DNA from: Bryobacteraceae bacterium
GTDB taxonomy: Bacteria; Acidobacteriota; Terriglobia; Bryobacterales; Bryobacteraceae
DNA length: 64,000 nucleotides
Assembly (NCBI GenBank): GCA_041394945.1
Contig: JAWKHH010000004.1
Span: forward strand, 434,001-498,000
Direction of reading: 5' to 3'
Under the pieces are notes generated by a model. That model was not told the origin of the DNA, did not search any database, and worked only from the letters and a program-made list of their open reading frames with translations. The translations under genes were made by a program, and so were the position numbers. Positions 1 through 8,234 of this stretch are shown here, in pieces (within the stretch, counting starts at the first letter, position 1; every line of letters starts with the position of its first letter).

Positions 1-1
1 G

Positions 2-1054
2 CAGCCGCCGTTCGCCAACACGCTCCAGTTGACCTCCGCCGCCGGTGCGCCCCTGACCATTTCGAGCGGATTCACCGGGACCGCGGCCAAGGAGATCACC
101 AATACCTACGCCGTGGACCGCGGCTATGTCGTCGGCTACGCGCAGACGTGGAACCTCTCCGTGCAGCAGGATCTGCCGCACTCGCTCATTCTTGAACTCG
201 GCTACCTCGGCACCAAGGGGACGCGCCTCGATATCCAACGCCTCCCGAACCAGGCGCCGCCCGGATCGCCGCTCACCGCCGAGCAGCGCCGCCGCATTGG
301 CAACGCGGTGGGCTTCGTCTTCGATAGCGCCGAGGGCAACTCGATCTACCACGCGGGCCAGGTGCGGCTGACGCGCCGGTTCCGCCGCGGCGTGTCGTTC
401 AATACTCTCTACACCTGGGCGAAGTCGATCGACAACGTTTCCACTTACGGCGGCGGACAGGCTGTCGTCGTGCAAAACGATCAGGATCTCGCCGCCGAGC
501 GCGGGCTCTCTTCGTTTGACCAGCGGCACGCCCTGAGCACGTTCTTCGTCCTCTCCTCGCCGATCGGCGACGGGTCATCGCCCATCCGCGCCTCGGGCTG
601 GAAGGGCCGTCTTGCCAAGGACTGGATGCTCACCGGCGGCGTCACCTATGGCTCCGGGAATCCTCTCACCGCCACGGTGCTCGGCAACCGCGCCGACGCC
701 GGCGGGACGGGCGTGGTGGGCTCGAGCCGCGCCGACGCGACCGGCCTGCCCGTGGATTCCGGCAGTGCGTTCTTCAACCTCGCGGCGTTCACAGTGCCGC
801 CGTCCGGGCGATACGGTAATGCGGCCCGGAACACCATTCCCGGTCCGCGCCAGCTCTCATCGAATCTCTCGATCGGACGTTCGTTCACCGTTTCGGACCG
901 GAAGCGTCTGGAGTTTCGCGTAGAGGCGCAGAATGCGTTCAATACGGTGAGCTTCACGCGGCTGGGGACGGTGGTGAATGCGTCGAACTACGGGCTGCCG
1001 CTGGGCACGGCGGGCATGCGGTCGATTCAGACTTCGCTTCGCTTCCGGTTCTAG
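2..1054 (+). CDS. C-terminal part of an Oar-like TonB-dependent outer-membrane receptor (cut by window start)
   Basis: This is the last 350 residues of a protein whose start lies before the window; the frame is open from base 2 to the TAG at 1052. The sequence has the look of the beta-barrel end of acidobacterial Oar-type receptors: alternating short aromatic strands, the stretch YTWAKSIDN followed by a motif like SFDQRHALS, and a terminal phenylalanine (RFRF) of the kind recognised by the BAM complex. Such proteins usually carry a carboxypeptidase-regulatory domain and a plug at the N terminus, which cannot be seen here. The ligand is unknown. The family call rests on the barrel end only. 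Confidence 0.8.
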   Translation, partial: QPPFANTLQLTSAAGAPLTISSGFTGTAAKEITNTYAVDRGYVVGYAQTWNLSVQQDLPHSLILELGYLGTKGTRLDIQRLPNQAPPGSPLTAEQRRRIGNAVGFVFDSAEGNSIYHAGQVRLTRRFRRGVSFNTLYTWAKSIDNVSTYGGGQAVVVQNDQDLAAERGLSSFDQRHALSTFFVLSSPIGDGSSPIRASGWKGRLAKDWMLTGGVTYGSGNPLTATVLGNRADAGGTGVVGSSRADATGLPVDSGSAFFNLAAFTVPPSGRYGNAARNTIPGPRQLSSNLSIGRSFTVSDRKRLEFRVEAQNAFNTVSFTRLGTVVNASNYGLPLGTAGMRSIQTSLRFRF

Positions 1055-1091
1055 TGGGCTATCCCAGCGATGTGATTGCCGCTGCTAACCG

Positions 1092-1898
1092 CTAGCGCCG
1101 GGCCTTGAGCCAGTCGCGCAAACGCGCCGGGTCGTCGGTGATGATGGCATCCACGCCCGCAGCGGCCAGCCGCGCCCAATCCGCCTCGTCGTTCGCCGTC
1201 CACGGAACCACCTGGAAGCTCTTGCCGTGCGCGGCGCGGACCACCTCCGGCGTCACAAGCGAATGCTCCGGCGAAAGGATCGTCGCGCCGGCTTCTTCCG
1301 TCATCGCCACTAGGTCGCGCGGCGGACCGGAATACAGCGCCGACCGGCGAATCTCCGGCGCCATCGCCCGCGCTGCGTGCAGCGTCCGGAAATCGAAGCT
1401 CTGGATGATCACGCGCCCGCCGAGCGCCCGCGACCGCACGGCGTCCACCAGCAGGCTCGCGAACTTTTCCGGACCGGGCGTGAGCTGCGGACGGTCGCGA
1501 AAAATCTTGGTTTCGATGTTGAACTCAAACTTCCCCCGCGGGGCCAGCGCCAGGACTTCATCGAGCGTCGGCACGCGCGTGCCGGGGATCTGCCCCCGGC
1601 CGCAGTCCCATTGGCGCAGCTCGGCCAGCGTCATCTCGCGAATGACTCGGGTGCCCGGCCCGCCGGAGCAATTCTTTTCGCTCAGGATGGGGTCGTGGGA
1701 GACAACCAGCACATCGTCGCGCGTGACAGCGAGGTCGAGTTCCAGCACGTCGACCCCCTCGCGGATGGCGTACTCGAAGGCGGGGATCGTGTTCTCCGGC
1801 ATCACGGCGCGTGCGCCTCGATGTCCGTGGATGAGGATGCGCGCTTCGGCGCCGATGGGAAGGAGCGTCATGAGAGCAAGCAAGTACCACACTCTCAT
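1092..1898 (-). CDS. Exported glycerophosphodiester phosphodiesterase
   Basis: The 268-residue product starts with a signal peptide (about residues 1-19, ending AEA) followed at once by the GDPD core. HGHRGA (24-29), the ELDL acidic pair (53-56) and SHDP (67-70) supply the catalytic histidines and metal-binding acids expected of enzymes that split glycerophosphodiesters into glycerol 3-phosphate and an alcohol. A longer frame runs 24 codons further upstream, but the start at 1898 puts the signal peptide at the N terminus. Residue spacing and length fit the periplasmic GlpQ/UgpQ type. The stop is 38 bases from the convergent receptor gene end. Confidence 0.9.
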   Translation of the reverse strand: MRVWYLLALMTLLPIGAEARILIHGHRGARAVMPENTIPAFEYAIREGVDVLELDLAVTRDDVLVVSHDPILSEKNCSGGPGTRVIREMTLAELRQWDCGRGQIPGTRVPTLDEVLALAPRGKFEFNIETKIFRDRPQLTPGPEKFASLLVDAVRSRALGGRVIIQSFDFRTLHAARAMAPEIRRSALYSGPPRDLVAMTEEAGATILSPEHSLVTPEVVRAAHGKSFQVVPWTANDEADWARLAAAGVDAIITDDPARLRDWLKARR

Positions 1899-2014
1899 GA
1901 ATATCTCACGACGACGCGCGAGGCTCCACCGGAAAACGCGAACGCCGCGGGGCCGGTACGATTGGACCAAGCCCCGCGGCGCAGTGCATTCTCCGCCGGA
2001 TATCCGCCACAGTT

Positions 2015-2227
2015 TCAGACGGCCGGAGGCAGCGGCCGCGGCCGCACCAGGATCGCTTCGAGCGCCCCCGGGTCGGTCATGATCTCGCGCTCCAGTTCCC
2101 GTAGCTCACGGTCGACGAGATGCCATTCCGTGTCCCGTCCGAAAAGCGGATTGTGCGTCTGTTCGCGGCGTAGCAGGATCTCCTCCAGCTTCGCGAACGA
2201 GTTGCTGAGCCGAGTCGCCGTTTTCAT
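2015..2227 (-). CDS. Small hypothetical protein, 70 residues
   Basis: A short charged protein without signal peptide or membrane segment, rich in Glu, Arg and Leu, likely helical over residues 10-50 (heptad-like LEEILLRRE and RELRELERE). The start at 2227 is chosen over an in-frame one 17 codons upstream because GGGAGGG lies 7 bases before its ATG. It sits 116 bases upstream of the glycerophosphodiesterase on the same strand. I do not recognise the family. Confidence 0.55.
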   Translation of the reverse strand: MKTATRLSNSFAKLEEILLRREQTHNPLFGRDTEWHLVDRELRELEREIMTDPGALEAILVRPRPLPPAV

Positions 2228-2332
2228 CGCATCCCTCCCGGACGGCCGCGGCGGGTTCTGGTCCGTCTTTGCCGTCACTTATTAGAATGCGTCCCGGCGT
2301 GAAATTGTTTCAAAAACCGGCTTGCCCATCTC

Positions 2333-3121
2333 CTAATGCGACATCGCGTAGACGATGTAGTCCACCGCCACCCGATAGGCAAGCGATGCGAACTTCTCCG
2401 GATACCGCGGCTCGTCGGCCCACTCCCACGCGTCGCCCAGATCCATGTTGTGGCAGATGGCCACCATCACCCGGCCCTTGTCGTCGTAGATTCCACGCCA
2501 GCGCGGCTCGTAGCCGTCGCGTTCGTAGGTGTTGCCGCTCCGGATGTACCGCACGCCCGGCACCTGAAAACGCTCGTCGAGATCGTAGATCACGTGGAAG
2601 ATCTGGTCTTTGTTGTCGATCTCCACCACCGCCCGCTCCGGAAACACCCGCTGCATCGAATCCATGAAGTTCGCCCACTCGCCGGTTCCATGGAAGTCGT
2701 CCACCATCAGGAACCCGCCGCGCAGCAGGTAATCGCGCAGCCGGCCCGCCTGCTCGTCGTTGAGCGACCAGTAGCCCACTTCCACCGCATAGAGCCACGG
2801 CCAGTCGTAAATCTCCGGACTGTTGATATCCACCACCTGCTCCACGGAGCGCGCGTGCAGCCGTGTCAGCCTTCGCAGGCCTTGCAGGAACTGCCGGTCG
2901 GCTTTCGGATAGTCCGTGGCCCAGCTCCCCCCGCCCCAGTAGCCGCGTCCGGCTCCCGGATAACGCAGGCGGCCGAACGCGAACTCGGTCTTCTCAGCCG
3001 CATCGGCCGGCATCGGGACGTCTTCTTCGTCGAACCACCGCCGCCCGCCCCGCTGCGCAAGCAGCATCCCGCCGCCGATGGCCAGGACCAACGTGATCGC
3101 CGCGACTCGTCCGGAACGCAT
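2333..3121 (-). CDS. Exported DUF4159-domain protein
   Basis: The 262-residue protein has an N-terminal hydrophobic signal or anchor (about residues 6-24, ending LLAQ). The rest matches the DUF4159 pattern: FAFGRLRYP near the start, a run around DWPWLYAVEVGYW, then LRDYLLRGGFLMVDDFHG, a glutamine-amidotransferase-like fold in which a gene product reports or positions a cofactor of unknown kind. The start at 3121 has AAGGGGG directly upstream. It follows the radical SAM gene by 62 bases, so the two are probably one transcript. Function is not known for the family. Confidence 0.8.
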   Translation of the reverse strand: MRSGRVAAITLVLAIGGGMLLAQRGGRRWFDEEDVPMPADAAEKTEFAFGRLRYPGAGRGYWGGGSWATDYPKADRQFLQGLRRLTRLHARSVEQVVDINSPEIYDWPWLYAVEVGYWSLNDEQAGRLRDYLLRGGFLMVDDFHGTGEWANFMDSMQRVFPERAVVEIDNKDQIFHVIYDLDERFQVPGVRYIRSGNTYERDGYEPRWRGIYDDKGRVMVAICHNMDLGDAWEWADEPRYPEKFASLAYRVAVDYIVYAMSH

Positions 3122-3183
3122 CCCCCTTCTTTCGTACACGACCGTGCGCCCGGGCGCAAGCCCCGCCCCCTCCACCGAAGCGC

Positions 3184-4263
3184 CTAATGCGGCCGTGGTT
3201 CGTGCTCGCACAGCGGGTCCGATGCGAGCGGATTGCCCGTCGCCCCGAACGCCCGCGCGCGCGATCCGCCGCACAGGACACGATACTCGCAGACGCCGCA
3301 TCGGCCTTCGAACTCGCCCGGATCGTGCAACTGCCGGAACAGCGGAGCTTCACGATAGATCTGCGTGACGCGGGCCGAACGTACGTTGCCCGCAGGCACC
3401 GGCAGAAAGCCCGCCGGACATACGTCGCCGGTGTGCGAGACGAACATAACGCCATGCCCGTCGCGAATGCCGAACCCGCGCGCGGCGCTGCTGCGGGAGA
3501 TCTGCTCGCCGGTCATCCCGGCGGAACGCATCCGCTCGATCACCACCCGCCGGTACGATGGCGCTTCCGTCGTCGCCACGATGAACGGTGCGGCGGCGGA
3601 CGTGTCCTGGATCCACGCCATCAGCCGCTCGGCCTCGGCCGGTTCGAGCGGCTGCAGCACCTTGCCGCGGCCTACCGAGATCAGGAAGAAGAGGCTCCAT
3701 CGTGCGAGTCCGCTGGGCTTGAGGAGTTCGTAGACGGCGGGAAGATCGTCGGCGGTCTCGGCGGCGGCGAGCGTGTTCACCTGCAGCGGGATCTCGAGTT
3801 CTCGCGCCCAGTCGATGGCGCGGAGCGTGATGTCGAAGGTGCCGGGCACGCCGCGGATCGAGTCATGCCGCGCGGCGGTGGAGCCGTCGAGGCTCAGCCC
3901 CAGCCCCTCGACGCCGTGCTCCTTCAACCGCACAAGCACGTCGCGCGTGAGAGCCGTGGTGGCCGCGGGCGTGATCGAAATGCCGATGTCGCGCCGCCGC
4001 GCTTCGTCGATGAGCGGGAACAGGTCCGTGCGTTCCAGCGGATCGCCGCCGGTGAGGATCAGGTGCGGGAGCGGATTGCCGAACTCGGCGATCTGGTCAA
4101 GCAGGGCGATGCCTTCGTCGAAGGAGAGCTGCTCCGGGTGGGCGTGGGGCATGGCCTCGGCGCGGCAGTGGCGGCAGGCGAGCGCGCAGGCCTGGGTCAT
4201 TTCCCAATAGACGTTGAGCGGAGTCTGGGAGTAGTCGCGGTGTTGGCCGTGCGAATGAGCCAT
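3184..4263 (-). CDS. Radical SAM/SPASM protein of the heme-biosynthesis-like (AhbD/NirJ-related) group
   Basis: A 359-residue protein with the radical SAM CxxxCxxC motif (ACALACRHC, Cys 26, 30 and 33) and a C-terminal SPASM-like set of cysteines: GDVCPAG, then CGVCEYRVLCGG and a final DPLC. These would hold auxiliary iron-sulfur clusters. The layout resembles the TIGR04053 / AhbD-NirJ side of the superfamily, where members act on porphyrins or peptides, but no substrate gene is adjacent. The ATG at 4263 is preferred over a GTG two codons earlier. It leads a probable operon with the DUF4159 gene. Confidence 0.8.
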   Translation of the reverse strand: MAHSHGQHRDYSQTPLNVYWEMTQACALACRHCRAEAMPHAHPEQLSFDEGIALLDQIAEFGNPLPHLILTGGDPLERTDLFPLIDEARRRDIGISITPAATTALTRDVLVRLKEHGVEGLGLSLDGSTAARHDSIRGVPGTFDITLRAIDWARELEIPLQVNTLAAAETADDLPAVYELLKPSGLARWSLFFLISVGRGKVLQPLEPAEAERLMAWIQDTSAAAPFIVATTEAPSYRRVVIERMRSAGMTGEQISRSSAARGFGIRDGHGVMFVSHTGDVCPAGFLPVPAGNVRSARVTQIYREAPLFRQLHDPGEFEGRCGVCEYRVLCGGSRARAFGATGNPLASDPLCEHEPRPH

Positions 4264-4280
4264 ATGCACTCAGGTTACAA

Positions 4281-4377
4281 TGCTGCTGCATCCGAGTTGA
4301 TATCTCGGGGCGCCTGCGGGAATCCATTGCAATCGAAGGCTACCGGGATGGGCTGCTTAGTCTTGCTCAGGTCCGCC
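4281..4377 (+). pseudogene. Remnant of a UPF0175-family antitoxin
   Basis: The forward frame at 4305-4377 encodes RLRESIAIEGYRDGLLSLAQ followed by VRR, which matches the conserved helix of UPF0175 antitoxins (pattern: A-x-E-x-Y-R-x-G-x-L-S-L-x-Q-V). The start and the C-terminal half are missing, and the frame runs on into the toxin remnant. No start codon with a ribosome-binding site is visible. Too short and broken to be functional. Confidence 0.6.
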
Positions 4378-4656
4378 GACGCGGTTGCTTTTCTCGATCC
4401 CGGCGAGATCGAGGCGATTCGGTTGGCGGTGGGCTGCACGCGGATCTGCTGTTGATAGATGACCGCGAGGGGCGGATCTTTGCGCGTGGTCTTGAGCTGC
4501 CGGTCACCGGTATAGTCGGCGTGCTCGAGCGGACCCGTCGCCGAATATCGCGGCGATGGGGTTCTACATGTCTGCCCGGTTGCGGAGGCGTTGATGGATC
4601 GCTACCGGCGGCGTCGAGATGGAGAGGGCTCAGGCGTCGCCGAGGAGCTTTCGTAG
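4378..4656 (+). pseudogene. Frameshifted remnant of a DUF3368 PIN-domain toxin
   Basis: FLDPGEIEAIRLAV (from 4390) is in one frame and then stops; from 4434 the next frame continues with LHADLLLIDDREGRIFARG and ELPVTGIVGVLERTRRR. Together they give the DUF3368 signature: the GE-x-EA-x-x-LA helix, the LLIDD acidic strand and the LPVTG-x-x-GVL segment. A third frame from about 4560 (VAEALMDRYRRR) ends at TAG 4654-4656 and could be the old C terminus. At least one, probably two, frameshifts. It overlaps the 3' end of the convergent STAND ATPase gene. Confidence 0.7.
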
Positions 4657-7476
4657 CTCGGCGAGTTCGGCGTCGCGGCGGTGGTAGCCGGTTTCGGCGA
4701 TGAGCTTGGCGGCTTGGTCGAGGTGCTCGCGGCTGCTGTGGAGGCGGGCCATTTTCAGGTGGTAGTCGGTTAGGTGGAGTTTCATGCCGGAGCGGGTGGC
4801 GATGCGGTGGACTTCTTCGAGGTCGGCGGGGGTGGCTCGGGCGAGGAGGCCGCGGGGGAGGTGGTCGAGGCGGCCGGCGTGGCGGAAGCCTTCAATTGCA
4901 GGTGTGAAGTGGGTGGGGTCGCCGGCCCGGGCCCGGGTCAGGTGGTCGAGGGCGATGTCGAGGAGCGAGCCGAGTTGCTCCGCCCACTGCAGGGTTTGCG
5001 TGGCGCGGCGGCGGGCCTCGTCAGCTTCGCCGCGGGCGAGGAGCAGGTCGCAGCATTTGTAGCCCTGGAACGAGTAGAGGATCGAGTATTGCGGCTGCAC
5101 TTCCGCCTGTATCTTCTCGGCTTCGACGAAAAGCGCGGCTGCTCCGGCGAGGTCGCCGGAATCGTGGAGCGCATCGGCGAGGGCCGCGCGGTTGAGCGTG
5201 CGCTCCTCGGCGTCGCCGCTGATGTCCGAGAGTTCGACGGACTGGCGCGCAGCGACCACGGCGTCCGGGACGCGGCCTAGGGTCAGCAGGAGTTCGCTCA
5301 GGTTGGAGTAACCCCTGGCGGCGTTCTTCCAGTCCTCGCACGCGACGGCAGTTCCCGCACTGACGCGGATGGGCTCGACGGCGTCGGCGAGGCGGCCCAC
5401 GGCCCGGAGCGCGAATCCAGCTTGGCCGATTAGCCAGGACTGATCTGCGGCGGACAGCCCGGCCACAGGGCACGACCAGGGGTCGGCGAAAAAGTTGGCG
5501 AGCAGCGAGAGGTCCGTTCCGAACGCGCCTAGCTTGTTGACCAAATAGAAGCCCCTGCCGCGCAGGACGCGATCGCGGTACACTTCGCGGCGAACCTCCG
5601 CGTGTCGCCCCGCCTGGCAGCCGTGATAGATGGCGTAGAATAGCGGCTTCATCTCTTCCCGCGTGTCCGGCAGGCGCTTCCCTCGTTTCGCGTAGTGTTC
5701 GTACAGCCGACTGTGACCAGCGCGGAACTCCGCCTCCGCTGTCTCCCGCATCACGGCCGCGAAGTGCTCGCGGACGAGCGGGTGGCAGTCGATGGCCGAC
5801 TCGGGATCGGCCGTCAGGATCAACCGCGCCTTGTGCAGCACGCGGAGCGCCTTGCGGTCCACGCGACCATGGGGCAGCACCAGTCGCAGCGCGTCGGGCT
5901 CGGCAGGCCGGTCAAAATAGCCGAGCGCCCGCAGCAACGCCCCCTCGGGCTTGCCGTGGAACAGTTCGAAGTAACGCTGCATCACGCGGCGGGCGTGGCG
6001 ACCCTGCCTGTCCTCCGGCAGCGGGAGCGCCCGGATCTCGTGGCGCGCCGTGATCGAGCCGCCCTGGTCCGCGATGTAGGTGCCGAGCAGGGTGAGCGCG
6101 AGCGCGTGGTTGCCGTACTCGCGCGAGGCTTCCTCGAGTTCGGCGAGGCTGCCCTCCACGCCGAGCGCGCGCAGGTATTGTGCGCCATCCGCGGGCGCGA
6201 GGTTGTCGAGGTCGCGCGACTTCGCCGCGTCGCCATCTGGCACGTCCGTAAGCCGGACGCGCGTGCTGCACAGGACCATCCCGGCGTTGTGCGCACGCAG
6301 TTCCTGGAACAACGCGTGGAGCGGCTTGTCGCGCAGTTCGCCGTTCGGCTCCTGCAGCGGCTCGACGCCATCGAGAATGAGCAGCACGCGCTCTTCGCGC
6401 AAGCGTCGCGCCACAGCTGCCGCCTTGCCGAACACGGACGCGCCTTCGGGCACGGGGATGGGGAACCAGCGGACGATTTCGTCGAAGAAGGGGTCCGAGG
6501 AGGTTTGCCGGTTCTCGGCCGTGCCCTGGCTGTAGAAGGACCAGCCGAAGACGGTGGCCTCGCCGAGGTGGCGGCGGAACCACTTGTCGACGAGGGCAGT
6601 TTTTCCGGTGCCGCCGGGGGCGATGATCTGGACGAAGTTGACGGCGGGGTCGGCCCAGGCGGCGTCGAGGAAGGCGAGTTCGGGGTCACGACCGATTACG
6701 GTGGAGTCGACGACGGGGAGCTTGCCGAGGAACTCGCGAATCGGTGGCGGGCCGGCCGGGGCTTGGCGGGATTCCAGCAGGCCGACGATCTCGCGCAACA
6801 GGCGAAGCATCTCCGCGGTGCGATGGTCGTTCGACTCGGCGAGCCGGGTTAGGTGCTGGAAGTAATCGAGCGCATGACCCCGGAAGGCTTCGGGCTTGGT
6901 TTGCAGTTCGTGGCGGAATTCGGCTTCGACGCGTGCGGGCAGGGTGGCTCGGAGGTGGGCGGCGAGTTTGAGCGGCAGCGGGTCGATCATTAGCGCCTGC
7001 CGGGCCTCGGCGGCCCATCGTGCGAGGGCGAGTTCGGCGAGCGGCCACCAACCGGAGGGGTCCCGGGCGAGGCCAATGCAGTCTTCGGGTGCCAGAATCT
7101 CGAACAGTCCGCGGAGATGGGCGGGGTCGTTTGACGAGAGGCGTGTTTCCCACGCTTTGAACCAGGGGCTGAAGGTGTCGTGTGAGGAGCCCTTTAGGGC
7201 GGTGCGAATGGCGTTGCGGAGCGCTTCCTCCTGGAAGTAGTTGCGGTGCGGGTCCGTGCGGGCGCGGTCGACGCAGCCCTTCAGGAAGTCGGTGGCGAGA
7301 TTGCCGAAGACGTTGCCGGCGAGTGCGGCCGCGGCGAGGAGTTCCTTCGAGAGGGATTGATCGAAGCCGTAGTATGCCGCGGCTGCTCCGAGGCCAGCGG
7401 TTACACCGAAGGCTCCGAGTCGCGCGGCGAAGTCGAGCGTGGCGAACTTACGAAGGTCCTCCGGCAGCGCAGGCAT
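4630..7476 (-). CDS. STAND-class NTPase with TPR-like C-terminal sensor region
   Basis: 948 residues in three parts. Residues 1-245 are mostly helical with a hydrophobic stretch at 20-55 and no recognised effector fold. The nucleotide-binding module spans about 255-640: APGGTGKT (Walker A, 287-294), the segment FGWSFYSQGT (310-319) typical of this STAND subgroup, and VLLILDG (Walker B, 364-370), followed by a winged-helix-like portion around DCHPLVREHF. Residues about 690-940 are TPR-like helical pairs. Signal-transducing NTPases of this design include anti-phage sensors, but also regulators. It stands alone between a toxin-antitoxin remnant and a divergent membrane protein, and its strand composition differs from neighbours. 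Confidence 0.85.
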   Translation of the reverse strand: MPALPEDLRKFATLDFAARLGAFGVTAGLGAAAAYYGFDQSLSKELLAAAALAGNVFGNLATDFLKGCVDRARTDPHRNYFQEEALRNAIRTALKGSSHDTFSPWFKAWETRLSSNDPAHLRGLFEILAPEDCIGLARDPSGWWPLAELALARWAAEARQALMIDPLPLKLAAHLRATLPARVEAEFRHELQTKPEAFRGHALDYFQHLTRLAESNDHRTAEMLRLLREIVGLLESRQAPAGPPPIREFLGKLPVVDSTVIGRDPELAFLDAAWADPAVNFVQIIAPGGTGKTALVDKWFRRHLGEATVFGWSFYSQGTAENRQTSSDPFFDEIVRWFPIPVPEGASVFGKAAAVARRLREERVLLILDGVEPLQEPNGELRDKPLHALFQELRAHNAGMVLCSTRVRLTDVPDGDAAKSRDLDNLAPADGAQYLRALGVEGSLAELEEASREYGNHALALTLLGTYIADQGGSITARHEIRALPLPEDRQGRHARRVMQRYFELFHGKPEGALLRALGYFDRPAEPDALRLVLPHGRVDRKALRVLHKARLILTADPESAIDCHPLVREHFAAVMRETAEAEFRAGHSRLYEHYAKRGKRLPDTREEMKPLFYAIYHGCQAGRHAEVRREVYRDRVLRGRGFYLVNKLGAFGTDLSLLANFFADPWSCPVAGLSAADQSWLIGQAGFALRAVGRLADAVEPIRVSAGTAVACEDWKNAARGYSNLSELLLTLGRVPDAVVAARQSVELSDISGDAEERTLNRAALADALHDSGDLAGAAALFVEAEKIQAEVQPQYSILYSFQGYKCCDLLLARGEADEARRRATQTLQWAEQLGSLLDIALDHLTRARAGDPTHFTPAIEGFRHAGRLDHLPRGLLARATPADLEEVHRIATRSGMKLHLTDYHLKMARLHSSREHLDQAAKLIAETGYHRRDAELAELRKLLGDA

Positions 7477-7685
7477 CCGGAGTTAGTATATCCCGGTGGA
7501 GCGCTCGAGGCCGTGGGATGATCGAATGGTGGAACGTAGGAAGGCTGAAGAATCGAATTCGAAGGATTTGGAGAACAGCAATTCTGTAGCTGCTCCTCAA
7601 CCCGGTCCGGCCTCGCGCGGGTTGGGCGCGATGAAGGATCTTCTCGCCGGAAACGTAGAGGAGCGCTCGTGCTCTAATAGGTCCG

Positions 7686-8207
7686 GTGCAGGGCGAAGTA
7701 CCCAAGGACGATCTCATCTTCGGGGGCGTCGTACTCGCGATTGCCCTCGCCTGCGTCCTCGCCGCCGGTATCGTGTTCAACCGCTGGAAGAACGCCCGCT
7801 TTGCCCGCGTATGGAAGCCGCTACAGCCCATCATCGGCGGAACCGTCGTCGAGGACGGCGGCGGCGCGGCGACGAGTTGGCTCACCGGAACCTATCGCGG
7901 CCGGCGCGTTGCTGCGTCCATCACGCCCGGCCGCAATCGCTACGAACACGACACGGGATTCCGCTATAACTACTTCGACGTCACGTGGCTCGACGTGCCC
8001 GGAGCCGTCGCGTGGACCCATCGTGACCACCCCGAAGCCGCGCGGATCGTCGCCGCCCTCGGCCAGGCAGAAGCTCGGTACGACCCCAGCGCGCAAACGT
8101 TGACGATCATCCAGGAAATGGGAGACGAATGGGTCCCCTCACCCGCGCACTTCGAGGCGATGCTCAACGCGCTCGTTCGTCTCGCCGAGATCCACGCCGC
8201 GAAGTGA
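7686..8207 (+). CDS. Hypothetical single-pass membrane protein
   Basis: 173 residues with one N-terminal transmembrane helix (about 10-29, LIFGGVVLAIALACVLAAGI) and a soluble C-terminal part of about 140 residues with alternating strands (GTYRGRRVAASITPG, then FDVTWLDVPG). It starts with GTG at 7686. The 209 bases before it, divergent from the STAND gene, hold no other gene. I do not recognise the family. Confidence 0.65.
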   Translation: MQGEVPKDDLIFGGVVLAIALACVLAAGIVFNRWKNARFARVWKPLQPIIGGTVVEDGGGAATSWLTGTYRGRRVAASITPGRNRYEHDTGFRYNYFDVTWLDVPGAVAWTHRDHPEAARIVAALGQAEARYDPSAQTLTIIQEMGDEWVPSPAHFEAMLNALVRLAEIHAAK

Positions 8208-8234
8208 CCGCCGTTCACCCGCTATCCTAAGAGC

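Noticed and set aside
3187..4455. Long plus-strand open frame opposite the radical SAM gene
   Set aside because: It mirrors the minus-strand gene in a high-GC region and has no protein-like motifs except the pseudogene piece at its end.
5695..6852. Plus-strand open frame opposite the STAND ATPase
   Set aside because: Antisense of a confident gene, composition rich in Arg/Ala/Val with no signature.
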